A stretch of DNA of 64,000 nt from Aphodosoma sp051870875 (GTDB lineage Bacteria > Bacteroidota > Bacteroidia > Bacteroidales > Paludibacteraceae): contig JBJECG010000074.1 in NCBI GenBank assembly GCA_051870875.1, positions 1-64,000 on the forward strand, written 5' to 3'. A program made the position numbers and the translations under genes. The notes beneath the pieces were generated by a model. It was not told the DNA's origin and ran no database searches. It worked only from the letters and a program-made list of their open reading frames with translations. Below, one piece after another: positions 1 to 9,496 of the stretch; position 1 is the stretch's first letter, and each line of letters begins with the position of its first letter.

Positions 1-1159
1 ACAGCGTTTCTCCCGAACCGATATGGGTTGGATATATGCTGAGGGACAACGGCGATACTCTGTTTTCCGAATCATCAAAACCCATATACCCCAGTACGCT
101 TTGAGCCGGCAAAATCTCCGGTCCCTGATACGCACCTATGTCAATGGAAACTCCTTCTCTGATTCGCTCATTTCCGATAATATCCCTGAAGTCATCAAGG
201 ATCAGCAAATACGGCATAATATAATTCATATCACCATTATTTGTAATGCAGATATCGTTTGGGACACAGGCATACGGGTCATCCTGATCTTCAGTAAAAT
301 GAAGATAGTTAGCAGTAAAATTACCAATTCCGGTATCCTTGATATATGTGTAATCATCTGCAACAGAGCAGTATGCTTCCACATACCAACCACTTGTTAT
401 AGTGGGAGTTTTGAGTATAATGGAATTTTTGAATTCATAGACATCATTCGTATTGTATATATTCATAAACTCCTGACATTGATTGCCTACAATCGTGGTG
501 TTAATAAATTTCATTCCATACCCACACCTTGCTATACGGGTACACTTATTGTCGTCAATCACAGAATTGACAATGGCAAGATGTTTCGGAACACTTGGAA
601 AGCTCTCAATGTAAATCAAATTACCCGAGCCATTCGACCCCTCAAAACGGCATCGGTTGACTATGGTGTTCACAGTCTGTATAATCCTAAGAGCCAGACA
701 CTCCTGATCACCAAACCCCCTCAATGTAAGTCCGTCTATGATGACCGTTCCAGTAAAAGCGTTATCCAGGCGCAAAGCCGGAGAGAAATACGGTGACGAT
801 GTGGTTCCATCATAAAATCCCTCTATGACAGTCCTATTGGCAGGGTTGTCAAGATCTCTGTAAGGAAGTACTGACACCAATTCATTTCCTAAAAAACCGC
901 CATATATTTTGACACTTGTGATATTATAATTATTACAAATCTGGACAGGCCCATATACGCCCCTTTTCATGTAAAGCTCCACATCACCTTGCGCATTGTT
1001 TATGATAGAATTGATGGAGGGAGCGGCATCTTCCCAAGTCAAACCATTTTTAAGACCTGCACCTCCAGGGGCAATAAAATAACGTTGCAGTTGCTGTGCA
1101 TCCACTGTTACTGCAACAAGAAACATGGCAAATATAGCCAAAAACATTCTTTTTCCCAT
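1..1159 (-). CDS. Secreted right-handed beta-helix protein, probable T9SS cargo (3' end outside window)
   Basis: An open frame runs from ATG at 1159 to the left edge, at least 386 residues, with its 3' end outside the window. It starts with a signal peptide (basic MGKRM, a hydrophobic stretch, AQQ after the likely cleavage site). The body has the short repeated strands of a pectin-lyase-like parallel beta-helix, with phrases such as TVIIDGLTLRGFG, TIVNRCRFEG and LAIVNSVIDDN. The last visible residues, LSIYPTHIGSGETL, look like the beginning of a type A T9SS C-terminal sorting domain, so the protein is probably secreted across the outer membrane and anchored to the surface. Substrate or function cannot be read from the sequence; beta-helix proteins of this type include polysaccharide lyases and adhesins. 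A second in-frame ATG lies at 1147. The family call rests on strand rhythm only. Confidence 0.7.
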   Translation of the reverse strand, partial: MGKRMFLAIFAMFLVAVTVDAQQLQRYFIAPGGAGLKNGLTWEDAAPSINSIINNAQGDVELYMKRGVYGPVQICNNYNITSVKIYGGFLGNELVSVLPYRDLDNPANRTVIEGFYDGTTSSPYFSPALRLDNAFTGTVIIDGLTLRGFGDQECLALRIIQTVNTIVNRCRFEGSNGSGNLIYIESFPSVPKHLAIVNSVIDDNKCTRIARCGYGMKFINTTIVGNQCQEFMNIYNTNDVYEFKNSIILKTPTITSGWYVEAYCSVADDYTYIKDTGIGNFTANYLHFTEDQDDPYACVPNDICITNNGDMNYIMPYLLILDDFRDIIGNERIREGVSIDIGAYQGPEILPAQSVLGYMGFDDSENRVSPLSLSIYPTHIGSGETL

Positions 1160-1838
1160 TGTTTCAAATATTTGCGTCGTCCCCACAAACAATGAGGACA
1201 ACATGTTGACTACAAATTAAATTAAACCAGGTACGAAACAGGCTGTCAGAAACGATGTCTGCCGTACAGCAAAATACGACCATAAAACCATGGTGTGACT
1301 GCAACAATATGTGGTGGAGATTTCGGATGGGAAAACAGGCTTGCTTCCAGCGTGCAAACATCAGATACCACTACCCACGCAATACCCGGAAATCGCACTC
1401 CCGCGCGGCCTGTATGAAACACTCAACAGAAATGGACAAGCCGCAGCAAGCCAGGCTTCTCCTTTATTATCTGAAAGAACGGATATTTAGTACAAAAGTG
1501 TTTCACGGCATCACATGCCATTAGGATTTTTGAATTATATTGCCACTATTGAGGTTTGCTTACGAAGCTTTATCCCAACGCTGCAAATTTAACGAATCTT
1601 TTTTATATATACAATACATTGTGTTGTTTTTTTTGAAACAATGCAATACACATCCCTCCCCTCCCGCCGCTACTGACACACCAACCACAACCGTTCCAAT
1701 GCCCTATTCGTGTTTAACCATTACCTCGCTCCGTATAACCAAAACTTTTTTGTAATTTTGCAAAACGAAAAAACTTACACTTTATAATCCCGTATCGGTC
1801 CAACGTCCGATTCGGTTCTACCCCAAAGCTGCCAACCC
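1160..1838. other. Intergenic region between divergent genes
   Basis: This 679-base stretch separates the minus-strand beta-helix gene from plus-strand tgt and is visibly richer in A+T towards its right end. Short open frames on both strands (for example 1255-1524 plus and 1164-1361 minus) have no recognisable domain or convincing start context. The only signal I can support is the tgt -7 element at 1753-1760. A weak TTAATTTG-like element on the minus strand at 1220-1213 could serve the beta-helix gene, but it has no partner TTG at the right distance. Confidence 0.5.
1753..1760 (+). promoter_or_regulatory. Bacteroidetes -7 promoter element for tgt
   Basis: TAATTTTG matches the Bacteroidetes -7 consensus TAnnTTTG and lies 78 bases before the tgt start. 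No clear TTG lies about 20 bases upstream, so only half of the promoter is supported. Confidence 0.4.
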
Positions 1839-2972
1839 ATGGATTTCAAACTGACTGCTACAGACAACTACAGTTCCGCCCGCGCGGGGATCATCACTAC
1901 CGGACACGGACAAATAGAGACACCCATATTCATGCCTGTAGGCACGGCAGCATCCGTAAAAGGAGTGCATATACGCGAAGTCAGGGAAGACATAAAAGCA
2001 CAGATCATATTGGGCAACACCTACCACCTGTATCTGCGGCCGGGACTTGACATCCTACGGCAGGCTGGAGGGCTGCACAAATTCAACGGATGGGACAGGC
2101 CGATACTTACCGACAGCGGCGGATTCCAGGTGTTCTCTCTTGCCGACCGGCGCAAACTCACCGAAGAGGGAGCCGTATTCCAATCCCACATCGACGGTTC
2201 CCGCCACCATTTCACACCAGAGAACGTAGTAGACATACAACGCATAATAGGAGCCGACATCATGATGGCATTCGATGAATGCACACCCGGTACGGCCGAC
2301 TACACCTACGCCAAGAAGTCCATGGAACGCACGCACCGCTGGCTCCGACGCGGACTTGAACGGTTCGACTCCACCGGTGACCTCTACGGATACCGGCAGA
2401 CATACTTTCCAATAGTCCAAGGCTGCGTCTACCCGGACCTCCGGAGCGAATCGGCAAAATTCATAGCCGACTGCGGACGCGACGGCAACGCAATCGGCGG
2501 ACTTGCAGTAGGCGAACCGACAGAAAAAATGTACGAAATGATAGAAGTGGTCAATGACATACTGCCGAAAAACAAACCGCGCTACCTCATGGGTGTAGGC
2601 ACTCCGGCCAACATACTTGAGGGCATAGAACGCGGAGTCGACATGTTTGACTGCGTGATGCCAACCCGAAACGGCCGGAACGGGATGCTTTTCACCCGAA
2701 ACGGCATAATGAACATGCGGAACCGACGATGGGCCGACGACTTCTCTCCCATAGACCCGGAAAGCGACTGCTTCGTAGACCAGCAATATTCGAAAGCCTA
2801 CTTACGCCACCTCTTCATAGCCGGCGAACTGCTCGCCATGCAGATAGCATCAATACACAACCTCGCCTTCTACCTGTGGCTTGCAGCCGAGGCACGCCGG
2901 CACATCATGGCAGGAGACTTCCATACCTGGAAACCGGCGATGCTGGAGCGCGTAACGCGCCGCATCTCCTGA
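1839..2972 (+). CDS. tgt: Queuine tRNA-ribosyltransferase (tRNA-guanine transglycosylase)
   Basis: This enzyme swaps guanine 34 in tRNAs with GUN anticodons for preQ1, the committed step of queuosine modification. The 377 residues match the usual length. Family signatures include DSGGFQVFSL with the catalytic Asp near residue 97, FDECTPG, GGLAVGE for substrate binding, and FDCVMPTRNGR with the nucleophilic Asp. The zinc site is unusual. Where the E. coli enzyme has CxCxxC followed by a His, this protein reads SDCFVD, keeping one of the three Cys, although the later His in SIHNLAF remains. From memory, Bacteroides homologues also lack these Cys residues, so this is probably a clade trait rather than damage. 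The gene is followed after 72 bases by the LptG-like permease gene and mfd on the same strand. Confidence 0.95.
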   Translation: MDFKLTATDNYSSARAGIITTGHGQIETPIFMPVGTAASVKGVHIREVREDIKAQIILGNTYHLYLRPGLDILRQAGGLHKFNGWDRPILTDSGGFQVFSLADRRKLTEEGAVFQSHIDGSRHHFTPENVVDIQRIIGADIMMAFDECTPGTADYTYAKKSMERTHRWLRRGLERFDSTGDLYGYRQTYFPIVQGCVYPDLRSESAKFIADCGRDGNAIGGLAVGEPTEKMYEMIEVVNDILPKNKPRYLMGVGTPANILEGIERGVDMFDCVMPTRNGRNGMLFTRNGIMNMRNRRWADDFSPIDPESDCFVDQQYSKAYLRHLFIAGELLAMQIASIHNLAFYLWLAAEARRHIMAGDFHTWKPAMLERVTRRIS

Positions 2973-3044
2973 CAGCCCCGTGGAATGCAAAGACACAAGC
3001 ACAAACCTGTAACTTATTACCGACAGCCCAAATAGCGCCATCCA

Positions 3045-4124
3045 TTGCTGAAAAAAATAGACATATACATCATACGCAAGTACCTCGGCACATTCGTATT
3101 CTCGATATTGCTCATTATCAGCATATCGGTAGTGGTCGACATATCCGAAAAGCTCGATGAATTCTTCGACAACAAAGCCCCGCTCCACGAAATAATATTC
3201 GACTACTACATCAACTTCATTCCATATTATGCCAACCTGTTCACCCCTCTGTTTGCATTCATCTCGGTCATATTCTTCACCTCAAAAATGGCATACAACA
3301 CCGAAATCATAGCCATACTCGCAGGCGGTGTCAGCTTCAACCGCATGCTTCGCCCATACATAATATCATCCCTTGTCATCGGTCTGTTCTCATTCTTTCT
3401 GAGCGGCTACATCATCCCACCGGCCAACAAGACCCGCCTTGCATTCGAAAACAAATACATCAGGCCGAACACATCCGAAATCATACGTGGCATACAAATG
3501 GAAATAGAACCCGGCACCATACTCTACATCGAACGATTCGAACAATCCCGTAACCGCGGTACCCGCGTCTCACTCGAACGATTCGAAGGCAAAAAGCTCG
3601 TCAGCCGCACCACCGGCAATTCCGTGGAATGGACTCCGGAAGACAGTATCTGGCATATAAAGAAATACATGACGCGACGATTCGAAGGTATCTACGAACA
3701 TCTCGAAAAAGGAGACAACCTCGACACCATACTGCCAGTACAGCCATACGAATTTTTCATAACGGGCGAACTCGCGCCGCAAATGACCAACGCCGAACTC
3801 AGGACGCATATCAGGCGTCAGGAAATGCGCGGCATGGGCAATACCCAGGCATTCAGGGACGAATACCACAAACGCTTTGCCATGCCGTTCTCCGCCCTGA
3901 TACTGATGGTCATAGGAGTCTCGCTATCATCCAAGAAAATACGCGGCGGCATGGGGTTGCAACTCGGTATCGGCATTGCCCTCAGTGCCCTGTACATACT
4001 GTTTTCCACAGTATCGAGCATGTTTGCCATCAAAGGCAATATGCCCGTAATGGCTGCAGTGTGGCTGCCGAACATGATATTTGCCGTAGTGGCCGCAATA
4101 CTATATTTCAGGGCTCCAAAATGA
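3045..4124 (+). CDS. lptG: LptF/LptG family permease (YjgP/YjgQ)
   Basis: This is an integral membrane protein of the family that, with LptB and LptC, extracts lipopolysaccharide from the inner membrane and sends it to the outer membrane. The 359 residues show the family layout. An N-terminal helix follows the signature YIIRKYLGTFVFS, further helices reach about residue 125, a soluble periplasmic jelly-roll region spans about 130-270, and three helices close the protein. The start is taken as TTG at 3045, because Bacteroidetes homologues begin with the same M-K-x-x-D-x-Y stretch and no in-frame ATG exists nearby. The stop overlaps the mfd start by four bases (ATGA), so the two genes are probably translationally coupled. 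Assignment to LptG rather than LptF is by general resemblance only. Confidence 0.85.
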   Translation: MLKKIDIYIIRKYLGTFVFSILLIISISVVVDISEKLDEFFDNKAPLHEIIFDYYINFIPYYANLFTPLFAFISVIFFTSKMAYNTEIIAILAGGVSFNRMLRPYIISSLVIGLFSFFLSGYIIPPANKTRLAFENKYIRPNTSEIIRGIQMEIEPGTILYIERFEQSRNRGTRVSLERFEGKKLVSRTTGNSVEWTPEDSIWHIKKYMTRRFEGIYEHLEKGDNLDTILPVQPYEFFITGELAPQMTNAELRTHIRRQEMRGMGNTQAFRDEYHKRFAMPFSALILMVIGVSLSSKKIRGGMGLQLGIGIALSALYILFSTVSSMFAIKGNMPVMAAVWLPNMIFAVVAAILYFRAPK

Positions 4125-7100
4125 AGATGCACAACACCGACACAAACCCGACCCGCCGCATGAAATCCGACAAAATCATAGAACTGCTACTGAAACATCC
4201 GTTGACATCCCAAGCGAACCATTGGATAATGTCATCCGGTACCAACCTGTATATAAGCGGGCTGCACGGATCGGCCAAAAGCCTCATATTCGGTGCGCTG
4301 CAACAACTTTCCGGATCACATTTCCTTATCGTCATGCCCGATGCCGAAACGGCGGCTTACGCCTACAACGACCTGCACTCTGCCATGCCAGACATGAAGC
4401 TCGGCCTGCTGCCATCGTCGTACCGCAACAATTCGCAGCAAAAAACGCCAGAACTTTCCTCCGAAATACTCCGTACAGATGCCCTCAGACTGATGTCCGA
4501 CAATTCACCGTTCATCGTCATCTCCTCACCCGAAGGCATTGTACAGAGAGTGACACCCCCGGAAAAATTCGCCCGTCAGCGAATCACCCTCCGTCCCGGC
4601 ATGACCGTCGGGCGCGACACACTCGTCCAAAATCTCGAAGGCATGAAATTCAGCGAAGTGGATTTTGTCTACGAACCCGGACAATACTCCCAACGCGGAA
4701 GCATAATAGACGTATTCTCGTTTGCCAACGAACGACCGTACCGTCTCGATTTTTTCGACAATGAAATAGAAAGCATACGCACATTCGACATCGAACGACA
4801 ACTTTCCATCGATACCTGTCAGGAAATAAGCATCATACCTGAAATAGAATGTGGCAACGGAACAATGATTCCGATACTCGACTTCATTCCACAAGACACA
4901 ATACTGGCTTCTTCCGACTTCAAATTCATAACCAACCGAACAGACCAACTGTACGATGATGCCCTTGTTGCGGAAAACAAGCTGCGCAAGACGCCACATC
5001 TGCTCGACCGACTGACAAACGGCAACCTGTGGCAACAGAAAGCCGGGACTTTCCGGCGTATAGAATTTGGAGGGAAACCTACCGATACACCTGATACCAC
5101 ACTGAATTTCTCCCAACAGGTCCAAACCCTGTACCACAAGAATTTCGACCTTTTGTCTGAAGCCCTGCACGACCACATATCGCGCGGTTACACAATCTAC
5201 ATCTGTTCCGATTCAGTGAAACAGACCGACCGTATAGCCGCCATCTTCGAGGAACGTGGCGAAGGCATCCACTTCCAACCGATACAAGGTACCATACACG
5301 AGGGTTTCATAGATCATACCTTGTCGGTCTGCATCCTGACCGACCATCAGATTTTCGACCGTTACCATAAGTTCACACTACGCTCCGATGTTGCCCGGCG
5401 CGGCAAGGCAGCACTGACACTCAAAGAGATAAACCAATTGCAAGTGGGAGACTACGTAGTACATATCGACCACGGTATAGGGCGTTTCGGCGGTCTTGCG
5501 GTCACTGAAAACAACGGTCGCCGACAAGAAGTGATAAAACTGGTCTATCAGAACGACGATGTGATCTTCGTGTCAATCCACGGATTGCACCGCATATCGA
5601 AATACAAAGGACGCGACGGCGAACCGCCCCGCGTAAGCAAATTGGGGACGGGAGCCTGGGAACGTCTCAAAGAACGCACGAAATCCAAGGTCAAGGACAT
5701 TGCCCGTGACTTGATTCGTCTTTACGCAGCCAGACTTGCCGAAAAAGGATTCCAATACTCAGCAGACAGTTACCTGCAACAGGAGCTGGAAGCATCGTTC
5801 CTATACGAAGATACGCCAGACCAGGCCAAAGCCACGGCCGACATAAAGCATGATATGGAATCTCCGCGACCTATGGACCGCCTGATATGCGGAGATGTTG
5901 GTTTCGGCAAGACAGAACTCGCCGTCAGAGCTGCATTCAAAGCCATTACCGACAACAAACAAGTGGCCGTACTCGTACCGACAACTGTGCTGGCAATGCA
6001 GCATTACAAGACATTCACCGAAAGGCTGCACAACTTTCCGTGCACAATAGAATATCTGAGCCGGGCCAAAAAGCCTTCGGAAGTAAAAACCATAAAGCAG
6101 GGACTTGCCGAAGGGAAAACCGACATACTGATAGGCACCCACAAAATAATCGGTTCCGACATACGTTTCCATGACTTGGGTCTGCTCATCATCGATGAGG
6201 AACAGAAATTCGGGGTTTCGGTAAAGGAAAAGCTCAAGGCGCTCAAAGTCAACGTCGACACCCTTACACTTACAGCCACCCCCATACCCCGCACACTGCA
6301 ATTCTCGCTTATGGGGGCACGGGATCTGAGCATACTTACCACCCCGCCGCCCAACCGATATCCTATATCCACACAAATCTGCACCTACGATGACAATGTC
6401 ATCCGACATGCCATCACCGCCGAAATGGACAGAAACGGACAAGTATTCTTCATCAACAACCGTGTTCAGAACATCTATCTTCTGGAGCAGAAGATAAAGG
6501 CACTCATACCGGGCGTCCGTGTGGCAGTGGCACACGGACAGATGCCGACCACGACGCTCGAACAGACAATAATCGATTTCATAGACTACGAATACGACGT
6601 ACTCATAGCCACCTCAGTAATCGAATCGGGTATAGACATACCAAATGTCAATACCATAATAGTCCACAACGCACACATGTTCGGATTGTCGGACCTTCAC
6701 CAGCTGCGCGGGAGAGTTGGACGGAGCAACAAAAAGGCCTACTGCTACTTGGTTGCGCCCCCGCTTGAAACTCTGCCGTCCGATGCACGCCGGAGGCTGC
6801 AAGCCATAGAGACATTCGCCGACCTCGGCTCCGGTTTCAGCATAGCCATGCAGGATCTCGACATACGCGGTGCCGGCAACATATTAGGAGCCGAACAGTC
6901 GGGCTTCATCACCGACTTAGGTTACGAAACATACCAGAAAATACTGAACGAGGCACTGAGTGAACTACGCGACACGGAGTTTCCCGAACTTTTTGCCAAC
7001 CGGCACCAGAATGCCTCATTCGTCAACGACTGCTACATTGAAAGCGACATGGAGCTGATGCTTCCGGCATGGTATGTCGGATCCCAAAGCGAACGCATAT

Positions 7101-7477
7101 CACTCTACCGCGAACTCGACAACCTACAGGACGAACAGGCTCTGGCCGGATTCGCAACACGCCTCACCGACCGTTTCGGCAAAATACCAGAAGAGGCGGA
7201 AAACCTGTTCACCATGGTACGTCTGCGCTGGACAGCAAAACAGTACGGCATCGAACGCCTGATGCTGAAACGCGCCAAAATGACCGCCTATCTGGTCTCG
7301 AACCCAGAATCATCCTTCTACCGGTCAGAACAGTTCGGCAAAATCATCCAATACTGCACTTCAAATTTCCGCAGATGCTCCTTGGCCGAAAAAGACGGCA
7401 AACGTACATTCAATGTGCTTGATGTCAACACCGTGACCGATGCTTACGAAATAATGTCCGCAATAGCGGGAGAATAG
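4121..7477 (+). CDS. mfd: Transcription-repair coupling factor Mfd
   Basis: Mfd is the DNA translocase that removes RNA polymerase stalled at lesions and recruits UvrA. The 1118 residues are close to the E. coli length of 1148. Visible parts are a UvrB-like N-terminal region with SQRGSIIDVFSF near residue 190, the RNA-polymerase-interacting (CarD-like) domain with QVGDYVVHIDHGIGRF near 445, and Walker A GDVGFGKTE near 593. The DEEQ box in IIDEEQKFGV lies near 692, TATPIPRTLQF near 718, and motif VI QLRGRVGRSNKKAYCYL near 860, followed by the TRCF C-terminal domain. The frame is open much further upstream, to 3629, but that part is the out-of-frame end of the permease gene. The ATG at 4121 overlaps the permease stop (ATGA). 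An alternative ATG lies at 4127. Confidence 0.95.
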   Translation: MKMHNTDTNPTRRMKSDKIIELLLKHPLTSQANHWIMSSGTNLYISGLHGSAKSLIFGALQQLSGSHFLIVMPDAETAAYAYNDLHSAMPDMKLGLLPSSYRNNSQQKTPELSSEILRTDALRLMSDNSPFIVISSPEGIVQRVTPPEKFARQRITLRPGMTVGRDTLVQNLEGMKFSEVDFVYEPGQYSQRGSIIDVFSFANERPYRLDFFDNEIESIRTFDIERQLSIDTCQEISIIPEIECGNGTMIPILDFIPQDTILASSDFKFITNRTDQLYDDALVAENKLRKTPHLLDRLTNGNLWQQKAGTFRRIEFGGKPTDTPDTTLNFSQQVQTLYHKNFDLLSEALHDHISRGYTIYICSDSVKQTDRIAAIFEERGEGIHFQPIQGTIHEGFIDHTLSVCILTDHQIFDRYHKFTLRSDVARRGKAALTLKEINQLQVGDYVVHIDHGIGRFGGLAVTENNGRRQEVIKLVYQNDDVIFVSIHGLHRISKYKGRDGEPPRVSKLGTGAWERLKERTKSKVKDIARDLIRLYAARLAEKGFQYSADSYLQQELEASFLYEDTPDQAKATADIKHDMESPRPMDRLICGDVGFGKTELAVRAAFKAITDNKQVAVLVPTTVLAMQHYKTFTERLHNFPCTIEYLSRAKKPSEVKTIKQGLAEGKTDILIGTHKIIGSDIRFHDLGLLIIDEEQKFGVSVKEKLKALKVNVDTLTLTATPIPRTLQFSLMGARDLSILTTPPPNRYPISTQICTYDDNVIRHAITAEMDRNGQVFFINNRVQNIYLLEQKIKALIPGVRVAVAHGQMPTTTLEQTIIDFIDYEYDVLIATSVIESGIDIPNVNTIIVHNAHMFGLSDLHQLRGRVGRSNKKAYCYLVAPPLETLPSDARRRLQAIETFADLGSGFSIAMQDLDIRGAGNILGAEQSGFITDLGYETYQKILNEALSELRDTEFPELFANRHQNASFVNDCYIESDMELMLPAWYVGSQSERISLYRELDNLQDEQALAGFATRLTDRFGKIPEEAENLFTMVRLRWTAKQYGIERLMLKRAKMTAYLVSNPESSFYRSEQFGKIIQYCTSNFRRCSLAEKDGKRTFNVLDVNTVTDAYEIMSAIAGE

Positions 7478-7555
7478 CGGCAACCCGATGTACGGCATCT
7501 GAAAGCGGAAGGAAGGCAAGACCGGCAGATTTGAAATATTTTCATCAAAAAGTCG

Positions 7556-7583
7556 TTGATTCCCTAAAAAATACGTATCTTTG
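7556..7583 (+). promoter_or_regulatory. Promoter of lepA (TTG-N17-TATCTTTG)
   Basis: TTG at 7556-7558 and TATCTTTG at 7576-7583 fit the Bacteroidetes -33/-7 pattern, with a 17-base spacer. The start codon lies 48 bases downstream, so lepA has its own promoter separate from the tgt-lptG-mfd unit. Confidence 0.55.
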
Positions 7584-7631
7584 CAGATACTTTTTACAAA
7601 TCTGAAATAAGGTTAGATACCAGCCCATTAC

Positions 7632-9419
7632 ATGGACAAGATACGTAATTTCTGTATAATAGCCCACATAGACCACGGCAAAAGCACCCTGGCAGACAGG
7701 CTTCTTGAAGCCACGCAGACCATAGCGCAACGGGATTTGCAGGCGCAAGTGCTTGACAATATGGATTTGGAACGCGAACGCGGTATCACCATCAAAAGCC
7801 ATGCCATCCAGATGAAATACCGGCATTCGGATGCAGACTACACACTCAACCTTATCGACACCCCGGGGCATGTAGACTTTTCCTACGAAGTGTCGCGTTC
7901 AATAGCTGCATGCGAAGGAGCCTTGCTTATAGTCGATGCCACCCAAGGCATACAGGCTCAGACCATCTCCAACCTCTATATGGCCATAGAACATGATCTT
8001 GCCATCATACCAGTACTCAACAAGATGGATATGGACAGTGCCATGCCGGAAGAGGTGGAAGACCAGATCATTGAACTTCTCGGATGCGACCGCCAGGACA
8101 TAATACGGGCTTCCGGCAAGACCGGTCTTGGCATACCAGAAATACTTGATGCCATAGTAGAACGCATACCGGCTCCTGCAGGCGACCCTGAAGCACCGCT
8201 GCAATGCCTGATTTTCGATTCTGTATTCAACTCTTTCAGAGGCATCATAGCATATTTCAAGATAGTAAACGGCACACTGCGGACAGGCGATATCGTAAAG
8301 TTCGTGAATACAGGCCGTGAATATGAAGCCGTGGAAACAGGCATACTGCAACTTGATATGGTACCGCAGAAACAACTGTCGGCAGGCAATGTGGGCTACA
8401 TCATATCGGGCATCAAGACCTCCAAAGAAGTAAAAGTAGGAGATACCATCACCCACGTGAAACGTCCGTGCGACAAAGCCATATCCGGATTTGAAGAGGT
8501 CAAGCCGATGGTGTTCGCCGGTGTATATCCAATTGAGACCGAGGATTTTGAAAACCTGCGAGCCGCAATAGAAAAGCTCCAGCTCAACGATGCGTCACTG
8601 ACATTTGAGCCGGAATCGTCGGCTGCGCTCGGCTTCGGGTTCCGTTGCGGGTTCCTCGGAATGCTCCACATGGAAATTGTACAGGAGCGGCTCGACCGCG
8701 AATTTGCCATGAATGTCATAACCACAGTCCCCAACGTGTCATACCGGGTTTTTACCAACAAAGGAGTCATGCTGGAAGTCCACAACCCGTCGGGGCTGCC
8801 AGACATAACGGAAATAGACCGGATAGAGGAACCGTATATACGTGCATCAGTCATCACCGACGCTGCATATATAGGGCCGATAATGACGCTCTGCCTCGGA
8901 AAGCGAGGCGAACTCGTCAAGCAGGAATACGTGTCGGGCAACCGCGTTGAACTCATCTATGACATGCCACTCGGCGAAATAGTGTTCGACTTCTACGACA
9001 AGCTGAAAAGCATTTCAAAAGGCTATGCCTCGTTTGACTACCATATCAACGGCTTCCGTCCGTCGAAACTCATCAAACTCGACATACTGCTCAACGGCGA
9101 ATCTGTCGATGCACTGTCATCACTCATCCATTTCGACAATGCCTACGCCTTGGGCAGACGCATGTGCGAAAAGCTGCAGGAACTGATACCCCGCCAGCAA
9201 TTCGATATAGCCATACAGGCGGCCATAGGATCCAAGATCATAGCCCGCGAAACGATCAAGGCTGTCCGTAAGGATGTAACAGCCAAGTGTTATGGCGGAG
9301 ACATATCGCGCAAGCGCAAACTTCTTGAAAAACAGAAAAAGGGCAAAAAACGTATGAAACAGATAGGTAATGTGGAAGTCCCACAGAAAGCATTCCTTGC
9401 CGTACTGAAACTTGACTGA
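7632..9419 (+). CDS. lepA: Elongation factor 4 (LepA), ribosomal back-translocase GTPase
   Basis: LepA/EF4 is a translational GTPase that acts on stalled ribosomes and in ribosome assembly. The 595 residues match the family. G1 is AHIDHGKSTLADRLL, the switch I region is ERERGITIKS, G3 is DTPGHVDF and G4 is NKMD. The C-terminal LepA-specific domain includes GFRPSKLIKLDILLNGE and ends in KKGKKRMKQIG followed by a short tail, as in other LepA proteins. It has its own promoter and is followed by the ion transporter gene after 77 bases, with no terminator visible between them. Confidence 0.97.
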   Translation: MDKIRNFCIIAHIDHGKSTLADRLLEATQTIAQRDLQAQVLDNMDLERERGITIKSHAIQMKYRHSDADYTLNLIDTPGHVDFSYEVSRSIAACEGALLIVDATQGIQAQTISNLYMAIEHDLAIIPVLNKMDMDSAMPEEVEDQIIELLGCDRQDIIRASGKTGLGIPEILDAIVERIPAPAGDPEAPLQCLIFDSVFNSFRGIIAYFKIVNGTLRTGDIVKFVNTGREYEAVETGILQLDMVPQKQLSAGNVGYIISGIKTSKEVKVGDTITHVKRPCDKAISGFEEVKPMVFAGVYPIETEDFENLRAAIEKLQLNDASLTFEPESSAALGFGFRCGFLGMLHMEIVQERLDREFAMNVITTVPNVSYRVFTNKGVMLEVHNPSGLPDITEIDRIEEPYIRASVITDAAYIGPIMTLCLGKRGELVKQEYVSGNRVELIYDMPLGEIVFDFYDKLKSISKGYASFDYHINGFRPSKLIKLDILLNGESVDALSSLIHFDNAYALGRRMCEKLQELIPRQQFDIAIQAAIGSKIIARETIKAVRKDVTAKCYGGDISRKRKLLEKQKKGKKRMKQIGNVEVPQKAFLAVLKLD

Positions 9420-9496
9420 TAGCCCGAAGGACAAGAAGAAAGATATAAAAGCAAACCAAATAAATACATAACAAAAAACATTTCAATCTAAAATCT

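Noticed and set aside
1164..1524. Small open frames on both strands between the beta-helix gene and tgt
   Set aside because: They overlap each other on opposite strands, lack recognisable motifs, and lie in intergenic-type sequence.
2055..2786. 243-codon minus-strand open frame
   Set aside because: It is antisense to tgt and shows no family features.
3629..4120. N-terminal extension of mfd
   Set aside because: This part is the out-of-frame coding sequence of the LptG-like gene; the ATGA overlap at 4121 gives the proper start.
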